From Scytalidium lignicola (taxonomy: Eukaryota > Ascomycota > Leotiomycetes): DNA of 64,000 nucleotides. Numbering within the stretch: position 1 is the stretch's first letter; every line of letters begins with the position of its first letter. A program made the position numbers and the translations under genes. The notes below the pieces were generated by a model, which made no database searches, was not told the origin of the DNA, and worked only from the letters and a program-made list of their open reading frames with translations. Below are positions 38,176 to 49,017 of the stretch, in pieces. Location of the stretch: NCBI GenBank assembly GCA_002812745.2, contig NCSJ02000130.1, positions 1 to 64,000 on the forward strand. Direction: 5' to 3'.

Positions 38176-40066
38176 GGCGGAGATTAAATCGGGCGTGAAA
38201 GAGAGATGGATTCCCCTTGGCCTCGTGGCTCACAAAGAGCCTCTCTTTCTTCCCCAGACAAACGAAGGGATCACGACTTCAACAAAGGCCGAGTTTGACC
38301 ATCCGGTTCGTTCCCCTCTCTTTCAGTTGCATAAACCCCGTTTAAGACCGAAGAATCGATAGCGGCTTTTCAAAAGAACCCTCGAAACCGGTAACCCAAA
38401 ATGAAAGAAAACAGGAAGGATTCCGATATACGTAAAAAAAAAAAGNAGTGAGACGGAGAAGGATAAAATAATATTATTTGGAAATGAGGATAAGAAGAGT
38501 TTTGTTTCCGTGTGAAAGAGAGAGAGAGAGAGAGGAACACGCACAGAGAGAGAGCGATCAAACGCAGTACTGTAATCAATGGGCTGGGGGGCGTGTTGCG
38601 TCTGCTTCTTGGCTTGTCTTGGTAGCCGCAGCCGCAGCAGTTGTTGCCCAGCACGGGCGAGCAGGGATCCGGGCGGAGTTGACAAGTGACAGAAATAGCC
38701 CACACACACACTGCACTACACTATAAACAGCGATCGATTAGAGTCTTGTTGCCCCGGGCGCCCACCGCCGCCTCGTGTGTACGAGTACCGGTACATGACG
38801 TTGTTTGTACTTGTACTGTAACAGTGGTACCAAAGCCCCAAACGGGGCGCTCGGAATTAAGTTATACCACGGTACAAGTCTTGTACTTTTGAACAATATA
38901 CGTGACCGTATCATGATGATGTACATACAAGTACACACCTTTTTCCGGCACAAGGTAAGGCAAAGGTAAGAACTAATTATTTAGCGGGCCTCGAAAGAAT
39001 TACTATTCACAGCAACAAGTCAGCCCATCGAATACGAAAAGGAAGGGGAAAAAAGTTTCCGCTTACAAAGGAAAAAACCAACGCAGTAGTATTACACGTG
39101 TAGTTCGCGGCTCAGCACCGCAAGAAAAGAGCTGTAAGCTGACGATTACTGGTCGGATTCCCCGCTTTCTCTCCCACACAAATCCAGGTGATGATGTGGT
39201 GGGCGCGCACGCAAGTATTTCTTCACTTTTGCTTGCAAATTATATGTGGGTGTGTCTAGTACGTACAGTACTGTAAAAAGTACTGGTACTTCTACTTCGT
39301 ACAACCTGGGCTTTTTCGCTGCTCCGTATGCTCGGTATCAGTATGAGGTTGGGGTCCTGGTTCGTTTCGGCGCTCAGGAGGCAGTTTCATCACTACCACC
39401 ACCACCAGACATGCGACGAAAGTCTACCCAAACTTTTTGCAAACTCCAATCGGGTTTCAGGGCCTGCGACGTAGTACTGTAATTTCCCTATATAAACTCC
39501 CGTATATATCCCGAAGAGTAACTTCTATTGTTTCGAGAGTCTTTGTTTCTTGTTCTTGTTTTCTTGCTTCTTTCTTACTTCTTTCTTACTTCTTTCTTAC
39601 TTCTTTCTTCCTTTGCACAAGGACATATGATTTTCTCAATTGCCCGTTGCCAAGAGAACTGATTGCGCGTACAGTACGGAGTACCACACCAGCGCAACAT
39701 ACTAGAAGTGGGCTGTGTATGTCACGCCCAGCAGTAATCTCTGAACACGGAGACTTAAACACAGGTTACAAACCATAAAACCTCTTAACGAATTTCTTGG
39801 CCAGATTTTTGCGGGTGAAAAGGATTCATTGGTTTCCAAAACGTTGTCCCCATCCATTAACTACAGGCTAGCTACATCCATACAGTACATCCGCGCAGTC
39901 CATAACAACAGATCGAGATAAAACGCGGATTGATAACGCAAAAAATATATATGGTATGATATATCTGTCTCGACATTTTGACTCCATAAATGTAGTTTGG
40001 GGAATCATGACCAATCTCCCACTGGCCTCTCTCCTAAATTTACTTCATTATAATTTTTTTTAAGAT
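38176..40066. other. long intergenic region between ADAM and acetyl-CoA synthetase genes
   Basis: 1.9 kb without a gene. It contains a GA microsatellite (38516-38534) upstream of the ADAM start, a stretch dense in GTAC tetranucleotides (about 38778-38938 and 39258-39305), a tandem repeat at 39568-39611, and a tacggagtac copy at about 39676-39685. The ADAM promoter should be at its left end and the acetyl-CoA synthetase 3' flank at its right end. The several open frames are low-complexity and unsupported. Confidence 0.5.
39568..39611. repeat. tandem repeat, four 11-bp units
   Basis: Four successive copies of ttctttcttac (the last ending tcc), all pyrimidine apart from one A per unit. Confidence 0.85.
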
Positions 40067-42533
40067 CTACTTCTTCCGGGCGGTATGGACGGTATCGATG
40101 ATCTTGGCAACGACGGTTGGATCCGACAACTGCAGAAGATCCTGTCAGCATGTACAAATCAGGTTAAATGTGGGACAAATCGGCACTTACAGTAGAGGTA
40201 TCGCCAAGCTGATCCTCCTCACCGGCTAGGATCTTCCTTAAAATTCTTCTCATGATCTTTCCACTTCGGGTCTTTGGCAAATCTGGAACAACATAAATCG
40301 CCTTTGGTGCTGCAAATGGTCCAATACTCTTCCTGACCTGCAGGATCAAATCTTTCCTCAACTGATCGTTAAGCTCGTTACCATCCTTGATAGCAACAAA
40401 TGCGTTGACTGCTTGACCGGTAAGTTCGTCGTTAACACCGACGACAGCGGCTTCAGCCACGGCGTGGTGCTCAATCAGGGCAGCTTCGATCTCAGCAGTA
40501 GAGAGACGATGTCCGCTGACATTTACAACATCGTCGACACGACCACGGATCCAGTAATAGCCTTCATGGTCACGGCCCGCTCCGTCACCGGTGAACTAAG
40601 GTGTTGTCAGTAAACCGTTCTCGAAATTATCCCAGAATTTTTTTCCGGAGGTATATACTCACGTAGTAGTTTGGATACACATTCAAGTATGTATCCATAT
40701 ATCTCTTGTGTGCGCCCCAAACGGTACGAGCCATGCTAGGCCATGGTTGCTTGAAAGCCAACACACCCTCAACATCATTGCCGTGGATCTCCTCGCCAGA
40801 GACGGGGTCAATGATTGCGGGTTCGATACCGAAGAATGGGAGAGAGGCACTCCCTGGCTTGGTGGGAGTTACACCAGCAAGCGGAGTAATGACGTGTGAG
40901 CCGGTTTCGGTTTGCCAATAGGTCTAGATTGAGCTATTAGTATCACAACTTCNTTTTTTTACCGCTTCCTTTTTCGGTTGTAATTTTTATTCAGATCNAA
41001 AAACACTTACATCCACAACGTGAGCCTCTTCCTTTCCAACAACCTCAAAGTACCATTTCCAAACCTCAGCCGCAATCGGCTCACCAACGGAACCCAGGAC
41101 CCTGAGATGCTTCATCTCATTCTTGACATGTTGGTCACCGGCACGCTTGAGTAATCTTAACGCAGTAGGAGCGACGTAAAATTGGGTTACCTGGTGCTTC
41201 TCAATAACATCCCAGTATCGTGAAAAGTTGGGGTATGCAGGAGTGCCTTCGAAAACTACCGTAGCGACACCTAATAAGAGCGGAGCATAAACGACATATG
41301 TGTGGCCGGTAATCCATCCGACATCACCACCGCAGAAAAACTTGTCGGTGTCGTGGATATCGAATACATACTTTCCAGTGGCTGCTGCACCGACGAGATA
41401 ACCAGCAGTAGAGTGCATAACACCCTTCGGCTTGCCAGTCGAACCAGAAGTGTAGAGCAAGAAGAGAGGATCTTCCGAGTTCATGGGCTCGGGGGCAATG
41501 TAGGCAGGCCACTTCTCGACCTCCTCATGCCACCATAGATCACGGCCCTTCGTTATTGGCACCTCAGCACCAGTGCGCTTATAGACCAAGCAGTGCTTAA
41601 CATCAGGACATTGCTTGAGGGCATCATCTACGATCTTCTTGGTGCCAATTAATTTTCCGCCACGCTTACCTTCGTCGCTGGTAATGACGACCTTGGATTC
41701 GGCGTCAATAACACGATCGCGCAAGGAATCGGAAGAAAAACCAGCAAACACGACCGAGTGTATCGCACCAATACGTGCACAGGCCAGTATGGAGATGAGG
41801 GCCTCGGGGATCATAGGCAGGTAAATAGCAACAGTATCGCCTTTCTTCACGCCCATCTCCTTGAGCACGTACGCCGTCTTGCTGACTTCTCGGAGGAGGT
41901 CTCCGTATGTGAGGGTGCGACCTTCATGGGTCTCGTCGGCCTCGTAGATGACGGCTGGTTTCTCGGGGTTTTTGAAGGCATGGCGATCGATGCAGTTGTA
42001 GGATGCGTTTAGTTGACCTTCCAAGAACCACGCATTGTCTCCGTTCTTCAAGGAGCCGCTGTGCACAGTTTGGAAATCTCTTTGCCAGGTTAGAAGTTCT
42101 CGGGCCATGCGACCCCAAAACTGGTGTGGTTCAGTAATTGATTCTTTGTAGAGTTTCTGGTATTCATCGAGACCTAGTATTTATAATTAGCCTGAATGCC
42201 CGAGAAAGTTCTTTTCCTCCTCTTTTTGTCGGATATATTTGTTTTATTTTTGTGCTGGATTAAACTTACCACTCAGATGAGGCTTGCTAGGATGCTCTAA
42301 AAGGAAAAAATTAGTATTTCTGCTATCGTAATTGGGCCTGTGTGGCGTTCTCGGAGGAAAGGAGCTTACTCGCGAACATCTTATGGGGAGGATCTTAGGA
42401 GAGCTGTTAGTCACGTAACCCCGCGGCAACGTTAACTTTTTATTTTTGCGATAGATTGGGACTTACGAAACGTGTCGACCTCGTGGGCCTCAGCCACAAC
42501 GGGGACTGACGGCTTCACTGGGCCTTCAGACAT
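40067..42533 (-). CDS. facA: acetyl-CoA synthetase
   Basis: AMP-forming acetate:CoA ligase of 669 residues, making cytosolic acetyl-CoA from acetate. Seven exons: 42467-42533, 42370-42393, 42270-42296, 41011-42173, 40663-40923, 40191-40595 and 40067-40129; two exons are only 24 and 27 nt. Motifs are the AMP-binding P-loop [20 protein letters not shown] (about residue 280), the acetyl-CoA synthetase signature [26 protein letters not shown], then [20 protein letters not shown] and the catalytic Lys loop [16 protein letters not shown] near the C-terminus. Start [20 protein letters not shown] is typical. Two ambiguous bases (40953, 40998) lie in an intron beside homopolymers. Expected control by FacB on acetate and by carbon catabolite repression is family knowledge. 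Confidence 0.95.
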
Positions 42534-45140
42534 TTTGCTGTGATTTTGGACTTGCTGGAGGGATTGTGGTTGAGAAGTTAGAGAAGGAGAGGAGGAGGGT
42601 TTGGCGGCGAGGCTTTGATTCTCTCGGCCTGGTGCGGGGTTGGTCTTGGTGTCTGGCGAGGCGGCGAAGCAGCTCCAGAAAGCGCGCACTAGGCGTTTAG
42701 AGTAGAGCGCAACTGCGTGTAGTGGACTAATTGTGAGAGCTGTCTTATGGGAATCCCGTCTGTTTGCAAGGCTGCAAAAGACTGGAATTCAGTCGATCTT
42801 GCGAGGTTCGATGGATTGCAAAGAAGAAGACTAACGGATGCTACAGATTGGGGAGAAAAGAGAAGAGAGAGGAGGGAGGAAGAGGGAGAGGGAGGAGAGG
42901 AGGGCTTTGTATTAAAAAATCTGGATCGATTCGGGAGAAAGGGAGTGTCCATTTTAAGTAGAGACGTGCAACCCAGCAGTTGACCATGCGACTGTCGCAG
43001 GCCGGGGGGACCATAACTGGGGAACGTGGAGACTTGAAGCTGTTTGGCCAGCGAGAAGTGCCAGACTCGGGATGGCGAGAGGGGTGCAGACTGCCTTCTC
43101 TGCCTCTCACGCCTCTTTTCCTTCCACTGCTCCTGTATATTCCCCATCTCATGGTGTGGTGTGGATCAAGTCCGAAGTAGTAGTACCTCATCGCGTGCGC
43201 TGCTGAAGGCCGGAGAGGCAGGTACCGACTGTACTTGACGAGGCAAAAAAGGGACCAGAGGAAAGAGAGCTCGATTTCATTACCCCGGTTATGGTCGCAG
43301 CGATGATTGGCTGGTGGGCTGCCATCATTACCGGAAGTGGCTCGACGAGCTGCTCTTGTGTGGCGTCATCCTCTCACCCGGAGGCACATCGCACCAATGC
43401 CAGCAAAATGTTGAGTGAGGCCCGTCGAGCCCGTCAGCCAGTTGGCCCAAAAGAGCGGGCTTTCTTGGGAGTTTCTTGGGACAGGTCCTGTTGGTTGCTG
43501 TGGGGTTAAATGTCCCTCTGCCATCGGTGGTACAATAATTACAGTTCCCGTACAGTACAACAGCAGTTGCCATGCCGAGGCTATCTTTTTCTCAGATGAG
43601 TGCGTGACTCCGTCAACCAGTGTTGCGAGCTCTTGCTGCTGCACCAAGCATATCTCATCGTGAGCAGGACAACGTTGGGATCACGCCAAAGAGCAACACA
43701 GCTCAGTCGAGTACAGCGATGGTACCGTGACATTGCTTCTGAATACTGCGTTATGTAAGTTCCCAGCTGCAGCCATGAGCATTAGCCTAGGGCCGGGTGC
43801 ATCTTGGCTTTAAGCAAAAAAGCCCACAACATGCATGATCGCCCTTCGAACGGAATCCGGAGCACTAAAGCGGAAGAACAGAGCACAGGGAGCAGGAGCT
43901 GGTTGGTGTGAAGTGCATGGCTGGAGCAGGTCCTCGTACACAATCAAACACAACCACAAAACATCCGTCGTCATAAGGTCCTTCCTCATCAGAGGACGAA
44001 CGGGACGAATCGCCGACCTTTCCACGGCGGGGTGACCATGAGGGAATAACTATTGTATTAGCTACCAGGCTGCTAGGTAACTCCTGTCCGTGATAGTGTG
44101 TCTGTGTGTACAAGTGCAAATATCATTTGGTACTATGAATGTCGATGACGGCTAAATCTGAGCCCTTATCGCATGCGATTAATTGTATCGCGGGGTCTGC
44201 GTGATCAAATCTCGGGGTTTGCTGATATCACCAATGATTAATTTTGTTGTAATTAACGCAAGTCCTTCGTGGAGGTTCCAGCATGGCGGGCTGGCGGGGT
44301 TGGCGGGTAACAGGGCTGCAGAAATTAAGCGTGATCGGGTTCCCAGGAGCAGCAGTTCAGTAGTAATTAGTGACCGGCCGCTTTCTGTGCCTTCGGGTCA
44401 GGGGAAACACAACGGCACTATCGCTCCCTGCTTCTCCTCCAAGTCTTTCTGTACCGGTTGTGTCTTCTTCCCTTCTAGCTTCCTTCTTCCATTTGCCTTC
44501 CTTTTCCTTGCTCACTCGCTCTCAACTATCAATTCCGTCGGAATGCAACACGGAACATTTCAGTCAGGCCATAAAAGTCTTAAGACCCAAGTCACCCATG
44601 CCGACCTCGGCATCAGTTGACCGTTGGTAACTCGTAAGGCAGTCAGACGTGCCTAAGCCCCACAGCCCTGTGGAGGAGACTGCATCGTCCACTATATAAT
44701 TAACCATTGGCCATTGGCCATCCACAATCGTTGTACGAATCATAGAATGACATTAGAAAGCAGTCATAGCTGACCACTGTACAACTAAAATTATTTATAA
44801 GTTACAACTATCCAAAAAGTGTCTAGAGAGAAATCTTGATTCTACGTAAGGAGTACAGTACAGTACTTGTACGTTAAGTACACCAGCCTCACCTACTACG
44901 CTAGCCTATAGGCTTAATGCTAGGAACCATAGTCTTCACGATTGATAAACTGCAAAGATAACTATCTCAACTACGAAGTTTCCCTTCTTTGATAAAAACT
45001 TCAGAGAGATATTTCTATCTTAGAAAAAACATGCTCTATGAGATAACGAGTTTAGATTTCCTTTGCCATGACTATTATATGCAGTACGTACTTTTTCTTG
45101 ATGCTACTGACCTCTCACTTATGAGAAATCTAAGGAGGAC
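42534..45140. other. acetyl-CoA synthetase promoter and gene-poor stretch
   Basis: 2.6 kb with no supportable gene. A purine-rich GGAGAA/GAGAGG tract at about 42850-42905 lies upstream of the start codon. TCC-N8-GGA at 43369-43382 fits the loose FacB consensus. ATTGGCCATTGG at about 44705-44716 gives two inverted CCAAT boxes. A 145-codon frame at 44183-44620 looks like chance. Confidence 0.4.
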
Positions 45141-46077
45141 TCATAGCTGCCATGTGGACATGTCGTAAAGATCTTCTTGATCCGTGTACGCTAAGTTCCA
45201 CCCTATATACTTATAGTCATGCCACACAGTTCCCTCTTTAGGTCTAAACCACATCTCAAAATCTATAATATAGCTATTGAATAGAGAAGTTAGTATCCGC
45301 CAATTCACATGTCGAAAAGACGAACCATTTTTTGTTCTCTCTATCCCAGAGAAGATTCCGTATCGCGTCATCCATATTGACTACACCGCAATCTCTGCAT
45401 TCTCTTGAGGATCGTTAGAAGTAATTTTGCAGGAAATTTTATCAACTAAGACATACAACCAGGCTTCTTTGAAGGATCTTCGCATCTCATCACGCTCTTC
45501 CCGGTCCAACTGACCGTAGAAATTATCCACAGTAATTCCGGGGAGCTTTTCCATAAGAATATAGATAATGCAACCTCCTGGGACCCATGAATCCTGGTCT
45601 TGTTTTTCTTCCTTCCAAGCAAGAAGGGACGGTGTAGACGAGCATCCTGCTTTCGTGAGAATCTCGAGGGCTTCGATTTCTAATCTTTGCCCACTACTTA
45701 GAGTGTCCGTGGCCTGTCTCGCTCTTGCAGAACTTGATTTGCCTATAGTGGACGAATATGGTATCCTGTATTTGAATTAGAACACGCACGATCTATAATA
45801 AAACAAAGTGAGGGGCACGATACTGCTTTTTGATTTTCATAATTGCTTCCTTAGAAGATCCGTCAAGACTTCTACAAGTAAAGACGGCACGGGCTTCCGG
45901 AATCAGTCCTGCTTTGATATCTTCTCCATCGTAACAATATTCGTGTTCGATGATTTTTTGTTCCAACTTCCAGCTAGAATGGTGCGGTTGTTGGAAAGTT
46001 ATTTCAGAGCCAATATACTTCTCATCATCAAACCATATAATTCCCGACCTCCAGCGACCCATTGTATACAGGTTCAC
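45141..46077 (-). CDS. APH/protein-kinase-like domain protein, altered catalytic loop
   Basis: Small kinase-like protein of 254 residues that appears only after splicing four exons: 45824-46077, 45457-45765, 45326-45394 and 45141-45273, with introns of 58, 62 and 52 nt that carry clear TCTAAC/ACTAAC branch sites in the last two. After a short N-terminus, residues to about 85 give the ATP-site strand with a probable lysine in AIMKIKKQIPYSS; then LEIEALEILTKAGCSSTPSL, PGGCIIYILMEKLPGITVDN, and REERDEMRRSFKEAWL. The catalytic loop reads VVNMDDAIRNLLWD, matching the family's HRDxxxxNLLWD, with His replaced by Asn while the Asp and the loop Asn remain. CYIIDFEMW supplies the metal-binding Asp. This belongs to the large lineage-expanded aminoglycoside-phosphotransferase/kinase-like families of moulds. 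Catalytic ability is uncertain. Confidence 0.72.
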
Positions 46078-46884
46078 ACTTTGAATAAGTGAAGAGAAAA
46101 TAAGAGGAGGAAGTAAAAACAGTCTATAGTTTTGGATTTATTTTTTCTTTGTTGCAAAGACAGTTATGAACCAGTACTTAAGCTACGGTCAAAGACGAGG
46201 CTGCAGGCGCTAACGAGGCAGCGCTTAATGTGATTGTTTCGAGGACGTAGTATTCACTTACGCCGCCAACATATTTCTAATTTAAATGTCTGTGGGTTGG
46301 ATTTCTGCGTAATGAGAGCTAATCTATGAAAACAGCAGATCATAAAATAATGATACCTCTCAAGTAAGGAGGTAAGCAATAGAAAATTTCAAAAGCCGAT
46401 GAGAGCGTCATAAGTCATATGAACAAATATATCATACTAAATCTTTGTTGAAAAATTCTCATATTAAAAATCCCATCGTTACTCACCAACAACACCTATT
46501 TTGGTTACACGGTAGCTTGAAACATCCCCTTGGTACATTCCAACAAATTTCTCATTTCTTTGATTCTTATGGGTTCATGTATTATTGGCATCATCTCATT
46601 TCAATACAGCGTATCGCTCACTTTCAGACGCTCTTCCACCACCTATCATACTACCAACATTAGATATCTTCCTAACCACTCCAGCCTTCCAACTGCGATG
46701 GGATTGTCAAGTTCGCTGGCCGAGACATGGCCAAGGTTTGCTGTATAAATATCTACTCTTTCTGCGTCTCTTTGTCTAAGTATCTATTCTTTCTTCTTCT
46801 CTTCATCCATCTGAAAAATACTCCCAGACCACTCACNTTTTTTATAATTACCTCCCAAGCTTCCAGTTACTTTACGTGGCAACG
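46078..46884. other. intergenic region upstream of nuclease-like pseudogene
   Basis: About 800 bp, low GC. Overlapping short frames at 46445-46780 have no recognisable content. An N at 46837 precedes a T run. The promoters of the two divergent neighbours are expected here. Confidence 0.4.
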
Positions 46885-48166
46885 ATGGTTCTCCAAATGA
46901 ATGCTAAAGATCTTGTCGAAGATCGCCTTCCAAGCATTAAACGGGGGTTAAGCCAGACCAAGTCTGATTCAACTCATAACACAAAATTCAAGTCGACATT
47001 GGGCCACTGGACGAAATTCGAAAGTCAGGTTCGCCAAGAGTTACTTTCTACCAAGTGGAGAAAGGATATCTTAGCCTTTGGCCCAGAACCTAATAACAAC
47101 AATCAAAACCATATCTATCACGAGCAACNTTTTTTGTGGTGAACACTCTGTTGTGGCACGTTTTGGTCAGAATGTGGGCCATGTGATGACATCAGTGTAT
47201 CAAAGCTTGCACCAATGTTGAAATTTCTACACTAGATGTCCCTGACATAGCCATTCTCAACGAACGTGGTGCTGTTCGAATAATTGGGGAAGCGAAAACC
47301 CCATGGATGCACAACATAAGGGAGCAGCAGAAGCCAGATGACCAGTATCCACTCTGACATTACCTTGGTGAGTGCTTTTTTCCTAAAACACTTGGAGAAT
47401 TGATTTGGCTAACTATATATAAATAGGACAAATATCTAGATACATGTTCAACTATAAGGTCAAGTACGGTTTCTTGACTACCTACGACCAAACTATGTTC
47501 TTTAAACAGGAGCAACATCCTAAGGAGAAAGATAAATGGGTTTTGTGGCACTCTGATGTTATTTCTCATTCTACAAAGAGCACAGAAGTGGGAAACAACC
47601 ACGCTAAAGAGCCACGATCCTACCATGGCAAGGTGTCTGTTAGGGAATGCTTCCTGTTCCTCGGCAAAAAGATTGCAGCAAATGATTTCACAGCCAAGTA
47701 TCCAGAGAAGCCAGGGGATTGGTATGGGCATATACAGGACCGGACAACATATGACCCTGAAGACTATATCTCGGATGGCCCGAAGCCGCCAGCTGGATCG
47801 GGCGGAGAGCGGACTGGATCACCCTTAAGTGCAGCAGTATCGCAAGGAACTAGTAGAGATCGGAGTATCTCACGACAAGATGCAACGAACAGACCATCTA
47901 CCCGTTCCCAAGCTAAAATAGAGGAGGAGCTAGTCGCGAGGACTCGTGAGTTGAACATCTCAGGTAGATCTCAACGTGAACCTTCACCACAGCCTCGGAT
48001 AGTCACCGTGTTCTATGATAGCAAACAGAAGATGTGGGGTTATAAGGATGCGAAAGGGAAAATGATCTTTGTTAAACTACAAGAAAGAGAGGGAAGGTAT
48101 TTTTTTCATGTGGGCGAAATTTTGTTTGAAGCAAAGAAAGACAGCAGTGGAAGACCACGAAAGTAG
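46885..48166 (+). pseudogene. decayed PD-(D/E)XK nuclease-like fungal gene
   Basis: A gene of a mould-specific family whose reading frame is broken at three places. Exon one opens MVLQMNAKDLVEDRLPSIKR and runs to an N at 47129 in a T homopolymer, where the frame changes (possibly a sequencing artefact). It then continues with FGQNVGHVMTSVYQSL, changes frame again near 47207-47211 (one base lost), and reads LDVPDIAILNERGAVRIIGE followed by AKTPWM, the PD...ExK signature of restriction-nuclease-like folds. An in-frame TGA follows at 47355-47357, where relatives would have a sense codon. A normal intron (47368-47426) leads to exon two, intact to 48166 (KYGFLTTYDQTMFFKQE, then a Gln/Ser/Arg-rich linker and VTVFYDSKQKMWGYKDAKG). 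The overall layout is that of fungal proteins with a nuclease-like domain, of unknown function. I call it a pseudogene; the first break alone may be artefactual. Confidence 0.68.
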
Positions 48167-48189
48167 ATTTGAGTTTGATTGCTGCGTTC

Positions 48190-48277
48190 GATCTTTGTTT
48201 TTGATCTTTGGTTTTGATCTTTGNTTTTTGATCTTTGTTTTTGATCTTTGNTTTTTGATCTTTGTTTTTGATCTTTA
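48190..48277. repeat. 13-bp minisatellite, about 6.6 copies
   Basis: Tandem copies of gatctttgttttt start 24 bases after the stop codon of the nuclease-like pseudogene. Two of the copies contain an N before the T run (48224, 48251), so unit lengths there are uncertain. Confidence 0.85.
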
Positions 48278-48475
48278 TACCTGTACTGAGTATAGCTAGT
48301 TTACCTATAGTTGAAATTATTGAAAAAAAGAGTAGTTGATCACTAAATTGAAAATAAGCTGCTGAGATTGTGTGGAATTGACAGTGTTAGACGGATTATT
48401 AGATCATCACTAAAACCGATTTTGAGTTAAATCCTAACTTTTATAAATATAAATAACTGCCTGCAAATGCATTTT

Positions 48476-48703
48476 TACTACTATCCCCCCCAAATACTTC
48501 ACACATGCAAGGGTAAATGTGTGATTTGTGTGATCTCGTTTGCTGAATCCCTTGTAAAGGGCGGATTTCTATTTTATGAATATTACTTAAATGAGTTCAT
48601 AAGGTCTTTGCGGTCCTAGTTCAGAATCTCACGATCCTAGTCTAATCCTCGTTATAATCCTAGTTTTGACCTTTGCATGTGTGAAATATTTAGGGGGGTA
48701 GTA
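48476..48703. mobile_element. MITE copy A, TIR-bounded, TA-flanked
   Basis: About 228-bp non-coding element with terminal inverted repeats. The left end reads tactactatccccccc then aaatacttcacacatgcaa; the right end reads ttgcatgtgtgaaatattta then ggggggtagta. The TIRs are about 30 bp with a few mismatches. TA at the borders and lack of coding capacity suggest a Tc1/mariner-derived MITE. A second copy in inverted orientation is at 51028-51272; the inner sequences align over their whole lengths. Confidence 0.8.
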
Positions 48704-49017
48704 TTAACTGTGAACGTACCAACGTGATATTTTAAGAAGACCAGTAGTCATAACAAAAAGCGATACCTTGGTTTAACAAGCTGACGTTGGATCTCTCCCG
48801 TGTGGGGATGGACTCTTTCTGATATTCTCCACTTCATATTTTAGGAATAGTTTGTGAAATCATGTGGTTATTTTCACCTTGCTTTCGGGTGTTGCCGCAT
48901 CTCCAATTTCTACTGGATACAGTCACATGGCTGAACGATTGAACAATTAGAACCCGGGATGGGAGCTTTGGTTCTCCGGTTTTGGTTTTTGAAACCCACG
49001 AGCTCGTTGATGATATC
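48704..49017. other. 3' flank of MFS gene
   Basis: 314 bp between MITE A and the MFS stop codon. Nothing recognised. Confidence 0.45.

Noticed and set aside
44183..44620. 145-codon frame upstream of the kinase-like gene's 3' end
   Set aside because: Low-complexity Ser/Phe-rich, no recognisable family; length is within chance for this region.
47355..47357. TGA in the nuclease-like gene as a RIP mutation
   Set aside because: A CGA to TGA change is not in the preferred CpA context, and a single site is not evidence.
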